Assembly (NCBI RefSeq): GCF_031312535.1
Contig: NZ_CP133594.1
Location: forward strand, 682,001 to 746,000
Source: Methanolobus mangrovi
Lineage (GTDB): Archaea > Halobacteriota > Methanosarcinia > Methanosarcinales > Methanosarcinaceae
Direction: 5' to 3'
Length of the DNA: 64,000 bases
The translations under genes were made by a program, and so were the position numbers. The notes below the pieces were generated by a model, which was not told the DNA's origin, made no database searches, and saw nothing but the letters and a program-made list of their open reading frames with translations. Below are positions 1 through 8,241 of this stretch, in pieces. Within the stretch, counting starts at the first letter, position 1; each line of letters begins with the position of its first letter.

Positions 1-163
1 AAGTCCGAACAGAACAGAACCGGTAACAAGTTCAATGTACGGTTTTTTTGATCCCGGGTTCATAGATGGGAAATGGTGATATGGATTATATAGAATTTGG
101 TGAGTGTCAGGATTTACGAAACTTTTAATATTTCAAACCCTACATCTAAATGGGGGTAAACAT
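1..163. other. Window edge and leader of the VOC gene
   Basis: Two frames are open from the window edge and stop at 49-51 (TGA) and 77-79 (TGA), so this could hold the last residues of an upstream gene, but neither tail is recognisable. The end of the stretch carries a GGGGGT ribosome-binding site just before the ATG at 164. Nothing else is supported here. Confidence 0.3.
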
Positions 164-532
164 ATGGCAACATTCATTCATATCGATGTACCAACGGACG
201 ATCTTGAACGTGCAAAGAAATTCTATTTTGATCTTTTTGACTGGGAATTTGAAAAACCATTTCCAGAAATGGATTACTATCTCTACAAAACGACTGGCCT
301 GAATGGGGAAGAAGGTATCAGGGGTGGAATGGGTCTTCGGGGAGAACCTGAACAAAGAATTACCAGTTATATCGGTGTTCCGTCTATTGAGGAATATACA
401 GATAAGATAGAAAAAGCCGGAGGCAAAGTGCTTAATCAAATGCCAGTACCTGGCTGGGGCTATCTCGCCATCTGTCTTGATACCGAAGGAAATATGTTTG
501 GCATCTGGGAAGATAATAGTGAAGCCGTATAA
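164..532 (+). CDS. VOC-family (glyoxalase/bleomycin-resistance fold) protein
   Basis: A 122-aa cytosolic protein with the single beta-alpha-beta-beta-beta repeat pattern of the vicinal oxygen chelate superfamily. It opens with MATFIHIDVPTDDLERAKKF, typical of short VOC proteins in which a buried strand is followed by the 'D..RA..FY' helix, and ends with the 'D.EGN.FGIWE' strand seen in the family. The start at 164 is preferred over an upstream in-frame start at 104 because a GGGGGT ribosome-binding site lies about 8 bases before it and the domain begins right there. The family includes lyases, isomerases and binding proteins; the substrate here cannot be told from sequence. It stands alone, not in an operon. 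Confidence 0.85.
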   Translation: MATFIHIDVPTDDLERAKKFYFDLFDWEFEKPFPEMDYYLYKTTGLNGEEGIRGGMGLRGEPEQRITSYIGVPSIEEYTDKIEKAGGKVLNQMPVPGWGYLAICLDTEGNMFGIWEDNSEAV

Positions 533-700
533 TCTTTAGCTACAGGGTATTGCAGTCTTTTTATTTTTTATTACTGACGGGGATGTCATTTACAAAAATG
601 AATATCCACTGCTTATTTTTTATTATGTAAATATGATTTATTTCTTCTTTAAGACGTTACCTTTACATATCAGACTTACACTTTAAGTAGCCATTAGAAC

Positions 701-714
701 TTTGTATATACAAA
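701..714 (+). promoter_or_regulatory. Palindromic TATA element upstream of the orphan mtaC
   Basis: TTTGTATATACAAA is a perfect 14-bp palindrome containing a TATA-like core. It lies about 80 bases before the mtaC start at 794, so transcription would begin near 730 and leave a leader of about 60 bases. A palindromic TATA region could also be a repressor site. The rest of 533-793 is AT-rich and shows no gene. Confidence 0.4.
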
Positions 715-793
715 ACCTTCTTAGCACAATAATTTATTCGTGTAAGCAGACATGCACCGCATAAAAAACATAAATTCTAGTAAAGGAGGCTCA

Positions 794-1558
794 ATGCTAG
801 ATATAGACCCGACAGGTATCCTTATAAGATACAATGTCAAACTCGAGAGTGAGTTATCCACTGATGAAGTAGCTAGAGAACTTTTTCCTTCAGATGTACT
901 TCTAAGCAATATAGTTGAGGCAGTTTTTGAGGGCGATGAAGATGAGGTCATCATTACTCTCAAAGAGGCAGTAAAAGCTGGCAAAGATCCTATATCCCTC
1001 ATAGACGATGCTCTCATGGTAGGAATGGATATCGTATCTCAATTATATGATGACGGGCTCCTCTTTCTCCCGGATGTGATAATTGCATCCCATGCCATGA
1101 CTGATGGAATTGAATATTGTAAAGAGATATCCGGAAAGACCCATGAATGTAAGGGAACGGTTGTATCATATGTTGTTGAAGGGGATATCCATGACATCGG
1201 TAAAAAGATATTGACCGTATTTTTGAGATCAAATGGATACGATGTCATAGATCTTGGAAGCGACGTGCCTATAGATGAAGTTATAATTGCTGTGCTGAAA
1301 CACAGACCTATTATGCTCACTGGTACCTCCCTGATGACAACGACCATGTATTCCTTTATGGAAGTTAATAACCGCTTACTTGAAAATGATATCAGAATAC
1401 CATTTGTATGTGGTGGCGGGGCTGTAACCCAGGACTTTGTGATGAACTATGAATTGGGTATATATTGTGAAGATGCTGCAATGGTCCCTAAAATTGCAGA
1501 TATGATAATAAAAAACAAAAATATAGATGAATTAAGGGAACAATTTCATGTACATTAA
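794..1558 (+). CDS. mtaC: Methanol corrinoid protein MtaC paralogue (no MtaB partner)
   Basis: A 254-aa corrinoid-binding protein, the same length as the MtaC at 5642 and alignable along its whole length. The N-terminal helical cap (about residues 1-118) precedes a Rossmann-type B12 domain with the cobalt-ligating motif E-G-D-I-H-D-I-G-K (His133). In the family it carries the methyl group taken from methanol by MtaB and offered to MtaA. The start at 794 is chosen because AAAGGAGG lies just upstream and it matches the other MtaC start; an earlier in-frame ATG at 752 has no such signal. No mtaB follows; the next gene is a PAS/GAF sensor. Codons are not the optimised set used in mtaCB at 5.6 kb, so it is probably weakly expressed and may be regulatory, or a paralogue that works with the other MtaB. 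Confidence 0.88.
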   Translation: MLDIDPTGILIRYNVKLESELSTDEVARELFPSDVLLSNIVEAVFEGDEDEVIITLKEAVKAGKDPISLIDDALMVGMDIVSQLYDDGLLFLPDVIIASHAMTDGIEYCKEISGKTHECKGTVVSYVVEGDIHDIGKKILTVFLRSNGYDVIDLGSDVPIDEVIIAVLKHRPIMLTGTSLMTTTMYSFMEVNNRLLENDIRIPFVCGGGAVTQDFVMNYELGIYCEDAAMVPKIADMIIKNKNIDELREQFHVH

Positions 1559-1592
1559 CACTATTAGTACAGAAAAATAGAACATAATAGGT

Positions 1593-1663
1593 GGCTCACA
1601 TCCAAAATCATATCCCTCTTGTGTAGATTGGATTGAAGGAAGTATAAAACTTAGATGAGAGCC
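1593..1663 (+). promoter_or_regulatory. Stem-loop holding the 18-base mta leader motif
   Basis: GGCTCACATC (1593-1602) can pair with GATGAGAGCC (1654-1663) with one mismatch. The loop carries TTGTGTAGATTGGATTGA (1619-1636), which is exactly repeated in the leader of mtaCB at 5573-5590. It sits 60 bases after the orphan mtaC stop and about 230 bases before the PAS gene. It may be the leader of a lost mta operon, an RNA element in the 3' region of mtaC, or a protein-binding site. The rest of 1559-1868 is AT-rich without a gene. Confidence 0.5.
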
Positions 1664-1868
1664 AAATATTAATCTGCATCCTTCATGTATTTAATATCTC
1701 CTTTTTAGTCAGGAAACACTAAAGATATGGATAATTCATTTTGATTCTAAATAATCATATATGATTCATCTTTGTGTAAAAAATGTAAGTAGATAATAAA
1801 CAGCTATAATGGCGTAAGGATATAATATTGTTAAAAAAGGGGGTCATATCATCAGTTCTGAAAATCTC

Positions 1869-4800
1869 ATGGAAACAAAACATCCCTCTTGCCTGAGGGA
1901 CGCGGAACTTACAGGTATTGGTCCCGTTTTTTCATTTCTCTGGAGCAATGACAACAAGAGGTCAGTAATATCGGTTTCAGATAATATCTCCCTTTTGGAT
2001 TATTCATCCGAAGATTTTAGTTCAGGGGAAATAGAATACTCTGATATTGTTCATTCACAGGATTTTCAAAAACTAGATGAGATTTTATCTAAATTCAGGA
2101 AGGATGACAAATCATCGTATTTTTCAGCAGAATACAGGATAATGGCCAGAGATGGCAGAACATGTGAAGTAATCGAAAAGACCTTTGAGATCTTACAGGA
2201 TGGAAGCAGTCTTCTTCATGGACTTGTATTTGTAACGGGGAGTCTGGAACATACAGATAATGCTTCTATAGCTGCCGAAAAACAAAATATGTACTGCCAG
2301 AATATAGTTGACACTATACAGACTCCTCTTTTAATACTTGACAGTGCATTCCATGTTCTCTCTGCGAACAGGTATTTTTATGACCTCTTTAAGTTAGGTC
2401 CTGAAAAAACAGAAGGAAGACTTTTTTTCGACCTTTATGGAAGAAACTGGGATAGGCCTCTACTGAAATCATTCCTTGAAAAATTGATGGCGGAGAATGT
2501 TTTCTTTGATAATCTGGAGCTGGAGTGCAATGTAGAGGGACTTGGTAGCAGAACAATGCACCTTAGTGCAAGACCACTTGAGATGGGGGTTGATAATGAG
2601 CTACGTATCCTTCTTTCAATAGAAGACATCACGGTCCGGAGAATGTCTGAAATAGAGCTTAGGGCATCTGAAGAAAAATATTCCACGCTTATTGAGAAAG
2701 GAAATGATGGTATTCTCATTATTCAGGATGGACTGCTCAGTTTTGCCAACTCTAAATTCTCCCAGATGACTGACCTCGAAGAAACCGATCTAACAGGTCA
2801 GAATATCCTGTCATATGTTCCTATGGAATATCATCGCATGATCACCAAACGTTTAGAAAAAGTCCTGAAAGATAAACGTGGTGTCAAAAGGAATGATGAG
2901 GTAGAGTTCATCAAAAAAGATGTTAGTACTTTTCCTGCAGAGATAAGTCTCTCATATATACTACATGAACAACGTCCTTCCGTAATGATGGCTGTCAGGG
3001 ATATATCGGAAAGAAAGCGTGCTGAAGCTGAGCTTAAAGCATCTGAAGAGAAGTATTCCACACTTGTAGAGAAAGGAAATGATGGTATAATTATCCTTCA
3101 GGATGATTCATTTAAATTTATCAATTCAAAGTTCTCTGAATTAACCGGCTATTCAAGGGAAGAATTGTATGAAAGGGCTTTCATGGACAATTTACCAGTT
3201 GATTATCAGCGGATGATCAGCAAACGAATTAAGAAAGTCCTGAAAGATGGGCGCAGCATTCGCCGAAACAATGAAGTTGAATTTCTTAAAAAAGACGGCA
3301 ATACATTCCCTGCTGAAATAAGCTTGTCTTTCATCATGCATGAAGGTAAACCGTCGGTGATGGTGGATATCAGGGATATCTCTGAGAGGAAGCTTGCTGA
3401 ATCAGAGCTTAAGGCTTCCGAGAAGAAGTATTCCACGCTTGTTGAAGAAGGGAATGACGGTATTATTGTTGTGCAGGATGGAGTTCTCGTTTTTGCCAAC
3501 ATGAAATTCTGTGAAATTACCGGTTTTTCTAGGAATGAAATACTGTACAGGCAATTTGAAGACTTTTTAGTACTTGAGTACAAACGCCTTGTTACGAATA
3601 AGTTCAAGAGAAGTCTTGAAAAGAACCGCAAGGCAACTCTGAAATATGAGATAGAGTTGATCTCAAAGACCGGAAAAAGTACTCCTGCGGAAATAAACTC
3701 CTCTATAATATACCATGAAGGCAGGCCGGCTATAATGGCTATTATCAGGGATATTACCGATCAGAAAGAAAAGGAAAGGGAACTCCTTGAGCTCATTGAA
3801 GTTCTGAAGGTTCTGGAAACGGTTATCAAAAGCAGTCCTGCAGTCGTGTTTTTCTGGAAACCTTACGAGGACTGGAAAGTGGAGTTCGTTTCAGAGAATA
3901 TTTCCCAGTTTGGATATGAGGCCAATGCGCTAATGTCAGGTAAAGTGCTTTACGGCGACATTGTTCATCCATCCGATATGGAAAGGCTCACAATGGAATA
4001 TGACATGTTCTCAGGTGAGGATCATCTATCCTTTGAATATCGCATACTCACAAAAGCCGGTGAAGTCAGGTGGGTGGACGAAAGATCTGTTATTAAACGT
4101 GATGCTGAAGGTAATGTTCAATATATTCAGGGTATCATTGTTGATATCACCGAGCGTAAGAATGTGAAGAATTTCATGCAGATCGGCTCGGATGTGGGTA
4201 TGCTTTTCAGTCCGTTGGGTGATGTTGGTGATATGTTCTCCCAACTTGTGGAATTTACAACCCAGATGGATAATCTTGATTGTGGTGCTCTCTATCTGGT
4301 TGATGAAACCACCGGCGATATGAACATAGTAGCTCATTCCGGTCTGTCTTTGGATTTCGTTAAAAGCACACGGCATTATGGTGGTAAGTCAATCCACGCC
4401 AGGCTTCTTAAAACAGAATATCCTCTGTATACGAGGTATTATGAACTGACCGCCATGATCCCCGGAGATAAATTAAGTTATGAAGGTCTTGAAGCTACCG
4501 CCCTGATTCCTATTAGGTATGGTATGGAACTTGTAGCCATACTTATGCTTGCGTCCCATAATGCATATGGGGTTCCTTTTGAGGTTCGTGATTCCCTTGA
4601 AACCATTGCTTCTCAGATAGGTCCTGTAATAGGTCGTATGCGTGAACAGGCGGATATCCAGAGGGATATAAGAAACCTTCAGGTTATTTTTGAATCAATG
4701 GAAGACATGGTGTTCATGCTGGATAATGATGGATGCATACTTTATGCGAATCCTTATTCATGCACCAGGCTTGGTTATTTGGAAAACAGCCTGATAGGAA

Positions 4801-5003
4801 TGAATCTTATCAATATCTATCCGCAGAAAATGCTCCTTGAGGCGGCAGCAGAACTCAAGGTAATACTGGAGGGCAAGGCGCATATTTGCACAATACCATT
4901 TGAGTCGTCTTCGCATGAAGTAATACCTGTCGAGATGCGTTGTTCAATGGGGCAACTGGATACCAATCCAATAACGATATGCGTCAGCAGAGAAATGGTA
5001 TGA
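1869..5003 (+). CDS. Multi-PAS/GAF sensor protein without a kinase domain
   Basis: A 1044-aa soluble protein made almost wholly of sensory domains: about seven PAS domains (roughly residues 20-125, 140-255, 265-385, 390-510, 515-630, 640-760 and 935-1040) and one GAF domain (about 770-925). PAC-type ends such as 'MAVRDISERK', 'MVDIRDISERK' and 'GIIVDITERK' mark the boundaries. It stops right after the last PAS; there is no His-containing phosphoacceptor helix, HATPase, GGDEF or HTH domain. Related Methanosarcina proteins (MsmS-type) sit beside methyltransferase genes and sense redox or ligand state; this one lies between an orphan mtaC and mtaCB, so a role in methanol-gene signalling is a fair inference. 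The ATG at 1869 has only a distant GGGGG upstream, so the exact start is less sure. Confidence 0.85.
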   Translation: METKHPSCLRDAELTGIGPVFSFLWSNDNKRSVISVSDNISLLDYSSEDFSSGEIEYSDIVHSQDFQKLDEILSKFRKDDKSSYFSAEYRIMARDGRTCEVIEKTFEILQDGSSLLHGLVFVTGSLEHTDNASIAAEKQNMYCQNIVDTIQTPLLILDSAFHVLSANRYFYDLFKLGPEKTEGRLFFDLYGRNWDRPLLKSFLEKLMAENVFFDNLELECNVEGLGSRTMHLSARPLEMGVDNELRILLSIEDITVRRMSEIELRASEEKYSTLIEKGNDGILIIQDGLLSFANSKFSQMTDLEETDLTGQNILSYVPMEYHRMITKRLEKVLKDKRGVKRNDEVEFIKKDVSTFPAEISLSYILHEQRPSVMMAVRDISERKRAEAELKASEEKYSTLVEKGNDGIIILQDDSFKFINSKFSELTGYSREELYERAFMDNLPVDYQRMISKRIKKVLKDGRSIRRNNEVEFLKKDGNTFPAEISLSFIMHEGKPSVMVDIRDISERKLAESELKASEKKYSTLVEEGNDGIIVVQDGVLVFANMKFCEITGFSRNEILYRQFEDFLVLEYKRLVTNKFKRSLEKNRKATLKYEIELISKTGKSTPAEINSSIIYHEGRPAIMAIIRDITDQKEKERELLELIEVLKVLETVIKSSPAVVFFWKPYEDWKVEFVSENISQFGYEANALMSGKVLYGDIVHPSDMERLTMEYDMFSGEDHLSFEYRILTKAGEVRWVDERSVIKRDAEGNVQYIQGIIVDITERKNVKNFMQIGSDVGMLFSPLGDVGDMFSQLVEFTTQMDNLDCGALYLVDETTGDMNIVAHSGLSLDFVKSTRHYGGKSIHARLLKTEYPLYTRYYELTAMIPGDKLSYEGLEATALIPIRYGMELVAILMLASHNAYGVPFEVRDSLETIASQIGPVIGRMREQADIQRDIRNLQVIFESMEDMVFMLDNDGCILYANPYSCTRLGYLENSLIGMNLINIYPQKMLLEAAAELKVILEGKAHICTIPFESSSHEVIPVEMRCSMGQLDTNPITICVSREMV
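2659..3786 (+). repeat. Three tandem PAS-encoding repeat units of about 375 bp
   Basis: Units starting near 2659, 3037 and 3412 share near-identical DNA at their starts (for example GAAGTATTCCAC-type stretches at each) and the same order of motifs through to 'RDISERK' or 'RDITDQK'. The spacing is 378 and 375 bp. This indicates recent internal duplication of one PAS module. Confidence 0.75.
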
Positions 5004-5641
5004 TATATCTCTTTTGGTTCAGTTCCATCTTTTTTCTACCTTTTTTGTTTTGTATTTAAAATACATGTATATTTAGGATGTAATATCCGGTGAATTTTTC
5101 ATTTTTATTCATAATCCCGTTCAGAATCATGATTTTGCCAGTTACTCTTTGAATTTTATATTATACGTATCTAAAAATAGAAATTTTGTACTATTTAAAT
5201 GTGATGGTGCTTTTAGCAGTAACTTTTTTTCATTTTATTAGTATTTAGATTTTTAGCTATCAGTAGACATTACTTTTTTTTATACTTCTGGTATTCTATT
5301 ATTGGTATACATTGGACTATACATTTCTTTTTATATGATTATCTTTTTTAAAAAAACAATTCACAATATATAAACATTTGCCTATTAATTGTAGTTGCTG
5401 AATTACTCAAATGCACAACAATTTTAAAAACAATATCAGTATCTGGTATATTTTATTATTATTCAAAACGATTAATTATTCTCCAATGCATACTTTTATA
5501 TATGTGTATCTTTCAAAGATAACATTTATATAGGATGGTAAAAGTGCATGTTTGAGGTTCAATAGAACCTTTTTGTGTAGATTGGATTGAGCTTGACCCA
5601 AGCTCAATAAACTAAACTATCCAAATTGAAGGAGGTATAGA
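5004..5641 (+). promoter_or_regulatory. mtaCB promoter region and leader
   Basis: A 638-bp AT-rich region with no gene. TATA-like boxes are seen at 5365-5374 (AATATATAAA), 5494-5503 (TTTTATATAT) and 5524-5533 (ATTTATATAG), which would give leaders from about 85 to 245 bases. Long leaders are known for Methanosarcina mta operons. The last 15 bases hold a strong GGAGG ribosome-binding site. Which box is used cannot be told from sequence. Confidence 0.6.
5555..5607 (+). promoter_or_regulatory. Structured mtaCB leader element with 18-base motif
   Basis: AGGTTC-AATA-GAACCT (5555-5570) forms a 6-bp hairpin. It is followed by TTGTGTAGATTGGATTGA (5573-5590), shared exactly with 1619-1636, and by an 8-bp hairpin TTGAGCTT-GACCC-AAGCTCAA (5587-5607) that overlaps the end of the motif. 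The position 35-85 bases before the mtaC start fits a post-transcriptional control element. It does not match a riboswitch I know. Confidence 0.55.
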
Positions 5642-6406
5642 ATGTTAATAGTAGACAAAGAAGGTATCCTGATTAGATACAACGTTAAAATGGAAAAATC
5701 AATGACCCCTGAAGAGGCGGCAGCAGAACTCTATCCAAAAGATGAGTTATACCGTGCAATCGCAGAAGCGATCTTTGAGGGTGAAGAAGATGACGTAATT
5801 GAAGGTCTTGAAGCAGCTATCGCAGCAGGCAAAGACCCAATAGCACTCATCGACGATGCACTTATGGTAGGTATGAAGGTAGTAACAGACCTTTATGACC
5901 AGGGTGTCATTTTCCTTCCAAACGTAATGATGTCAGCAGATGCAATGCTCGAAGGTATCGAGTTCTGTAAGACCCAGTCCAACGAAACCCCTGTACAGAA
6001 GGGTAAGATCGTGTGCATGGTCGCAGAAGGTGACGTACACGACATCGGTAAGTCAATCGTAGCAGCACTTCTCAGAGCAGCTGGATACGAAGTTGTCGAC
6101 CTCGGAAGAGATGTACCATCCGCAGAAGCACTCGCAGCTGTCAAGGAACACAAGCCACTTATGATGACCGGAACTGCACTCATGACAACAACCATGTATG
6201 CATTCAAGGAAGTCAACGACCTTCTCGTCGAGAGCGGAATCACAATGCCATTCGCATGTGGTGGCGGAGCAGTAAACCAGGACTTCGTTTCAACCTACTC
6301 CCTCGGAGTATATGGTGAAGAGGCAGCAGATGCACCAAAGATGGCAGATGCTATCCTTGCAGGCGCAGACATAGCAGCATTGAGAGCGAAATTCCACCAG
6401 CACTAA
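5642..6406 (+). CDS. mtaC: Methanol-specific corrinoid protein MtaC
   Basis: 254 aa. An N-terminal four-helix cap (about 1-118) is followed by a B12-binding Rossmann domain with G-D-V-H-D-I-G-K (His133, lower cobalt ligand). The cobamide of MtaC accepts the methyl group of methanol from MtaB and passes it to MtaA in the cytosol. A strong GGAGG ribosome-binding site lies at 5630-5636. Codon use is extreme (C-ending two-fold codons, few rare codons), as expected for one of the most abundant proteins in methanol-grown cells. mtaB follows after 10 bases in the same transcript. About half of its residues match the orphan MtaC at 794. Confidence 0.96.
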   Translation: MLIVDKEGILIRYNVKMEKSMTPEEAAAELYPKDELYRAIAEAIFEGEEDDVIEGLEAAIAAGKDPIALIDDALMVGMKVVTDLYDQGVIFLPNVMMSADAMLEGIEFCKTQSNETPVQKGKIVCMVAEGDVHDIGKSIVAALLRAAGYEVVDLGRDVPSAEALAAVKEHKPLMMTGTALMTTTMYAFKEVNDLLVESGITMPFACGGGAVNQDFVSTYSLGVYGEEAADAPKMADAILAGADIAALRAKFHQH

Positions 6407-6416
6407 GGTGATTAAA

Positions 6417-7796
6417 ATGGCAATTAACAGATTCACAACAATGGCATACTCCGAAGCTGACGAAATGGTCTTCGGTAAAGCAAAGAAACCTGTAAAAGCT
6501 GGTCTCGGTCTTGAGATCGGAGCAGGATACACAACCGCAGAAGTAAACTACGCACCAAGGCCAGAAGCCGGTGAGTCCATGGAGAAACTCGTAAACGAGT
6601 ACCAGAGGATCACAAAAGACATCATGGCAAGAATGGTTCAGGTCGGTTTCCCATCCGTAGTACTTGAAACAGAGCACGTCCAGCAGATGACCAACAACCC
6701 AGCATGGGGAGCAGCTGTTGCACACGCACAGAAGACCATCATGGAAGAGTACTATGAAGAATATGGAATCAAATGCGCACTGAGACACACCCCTGGTGAC
6801 ATCAGAGAGCACAAAGAGTTCATGGACCTCAGAGGCGACAAGATGACTGTAGTCATGGAGTCCTTCGACCAGGTCGCAGAAAGCGGCGCAGACCTTCTCT
6901 CCATTGAATCAATGGGTGGAAAGGAAATTTTCGACTACGCAGTACTCAGGAACGATGTTCCAGGTATGCTCTACGCAATCGGCTGCCTTGGTTCAATGGA
7001 CATGGACTACCTCTGGCAGGAGATCGCAAAGGTCGCACAGCAGAAGGGCGTAACCGCTGCTGGTGACACAGACTGTGCACAGGCAAACACTGCAATGTTC
7101 ATTGCAGGTGGTCTCCTTGACAAGAACCTTGCACACACACTTGCAATCGTCGCAAGAGCAATCTCAGCTCCAAGATCACTCGCTGCATACGAAGCAGGCG
7201 CAGTAGGTCCAGGAAAAGACTGTGGATACGAAAACATCATCGTAAAAGCAATCTCTGGTATGCCAATGTCATTCGAAGGAAAGACATCAACCTGTGCACA
7301 CTCCGATGTAATGGGTAACCTTATCATGCAGTGCTGTGACCTCTGGTCAAACGAGTCCGTTGAATACCACGCAGAATTCGGTGGTACAACAGTACAGTGC
7401 TGGTCAGAATCCCTCAACTACGACTGTGCATTGATGAACACTGCACTTAAGTCAGGCAACGAGAAGATCCTCAGAGACCTCCTCATGGCTTCCGACAGAT
7501 TCAGAGACCCACAGTCCTACATCCTTGCATACGACAACGCATACAAGGTTGGAGAAGCAATCGTAAAGGACGGAGAAGACATCTTCCTCCGTGCAAAGAA
7601 CGCTGGAATGGAATGCTGCAGCATCCTGAACGGCTCCGAAGGTCTCGAAATGACAAAGTTCGAGCTCGGTGCACTTGCAAAGGCAACCGCAGAATTCGAG
7701 GCACTCACATCAGAGTCCGAGACATTCATGAGCGAATGCATGGAGAAATACTCCGCAGAAGTACCAGTATTCAAGCCAGAGAACTACGCTCTCTAA
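6417..7796 (+). CDS. mtaB: Methanol:corrinoid methyltransferase MtaB
   Basis: 459 aa, full family length. It activates methanol on a zinc site and transfers the methyl group to Co(I) of MtaC. The family's zinc ligands (one Glu, two Cys) are matched by the Glu in 'SIESMGGKE', the Cys in 'DTDCAQANTAM' and the Cys in 'GKDCGYENI'. The start is the ATG at 6417 (MAINRFTTMAYSEADEM), with AAGGTGAT just upstream; a GTG at 6408 overlaps that ribosome-binding site and is rejected. Codon use is as strongly biased as in mtaC. No in-frame amber codon is present, unlike methylamine methyltransferases. The operon ends at the hairpin at 7807. Confidence 0.96.
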   Translation: MAINRFTTMAYSEADEMVFGKAKKPVKAGLGLEIGAGYTTAEVNYAPRPEAGESMEKLVNEYQRITKDIMARMVQVGFPSVVLETEHVQQMTNNPAWGAAVAHAQKTIMEEYYEEYGIKCALRHTPGDIREHKEFMDLRGDKMTVVMESFDQVAESGADLLSIESMGGKEIFDYAVLRNDVPGMLYAIGCLGSMDMDYLWQEIAKVAQQKGVTAAGDTDCAQANTAMFIAGGLLDKNLAHTLAIVARAISAPRSLAAYEAGAVGPGKDCGYENIIVKAISGMPMSFEGKTSTCAHSDVMGNLIMQCCDLWSNESVEYHAEFGGTTVQCWSESLNYDCALMNTALKSGNEKILRDLLMASDRFRDPQSYILAYDNAYKVGEAIVKDGEDIFLRAKNAGMECCSILNGSEGLEMTKFELGALAKATAEFEALTSESETFMSECMEKYSAEVPVFKPENYAL

Positions 7797-7806
7797 ATGT
7801 AGTACT

Positions 7807-7834
7807 AAGAAGTTTTTCTTCGGAAAAACTTCTT
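7807..7834 (+). terminator. Terminator hairpin after mtaCB
   Basis: A perfect 12-bp stem, AAGAAGTTTTTC paired with GAAAAACTTCTT, closed by a TTCG tetraloop and followed by TTTCTTT. It lies 10 bases after the mtaB stop. This is an unusually strong intrinsic terminator or 3'-end stabiliser for an archaeon. Confidence 0.85.
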
Positions 7835-8241
7835 TTCTTTATATTTCAAAAACGAAAATATATTCCAATTATCAATTCACACTTAACTCCACAATAAAAC
7901 TCATAGGCTTTACAGAAAAAAACGGAGTCACAAACGCCATCAATTCTACCTCCAACTCCACAACCTTCACTATTATGGCATGTGTATCGAAACTTCCCCT
8001 GTAAAGCCTTTGACACTTTCTGTTGCATATCTTTTCTGATTCAGGTAACTGGATGTTCTTTACTTTGATATTTATACAGGAATTCTATCCTAAGATGTAT
8101 AGATAAAATTCATTTTTCGATTATATTTCATCACAAAGTTTTGTTTTGTGTACACACATCATGATTTCATGCACATATGTCGTGATTTTGTATTCATTAC
8201 CCTGATATGCACAAACAAACATCCATGAGAATGGTGCCTTT
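7835..8241. other. Intergenic region without a supported gene
   Basis: AT-rich spacer. On the minus strand a 60-codon frame (7846-8028) has several cysteines but no recognisable start signal or family. Near 8150-8200 there is an imperfect repeat of a CACAT(A/C)TG(A/T)CGTGATTT-like sequence upstream of the secreted-protein gene, possibly a promoter-proximal site. Confidence 0.4.

Noticed and set aside
6351-6812. 153-codon minus-strand frame opposite mtaC/mtaB
   Set aside because: It is the antisense shadow of highly biased codons in mtaB; no start signal and no family.
6417-7796. MtaB as an amber (pyrrolysine) methylamine methyltransferase
   Set aside because: No in-frame TAG and the sequence matches the methanol enzyme.
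7846-8028. Cys-containing 60-codon minus-strand frame
   Set aside because: No start signal or similarity; Cys content alone is not enough.
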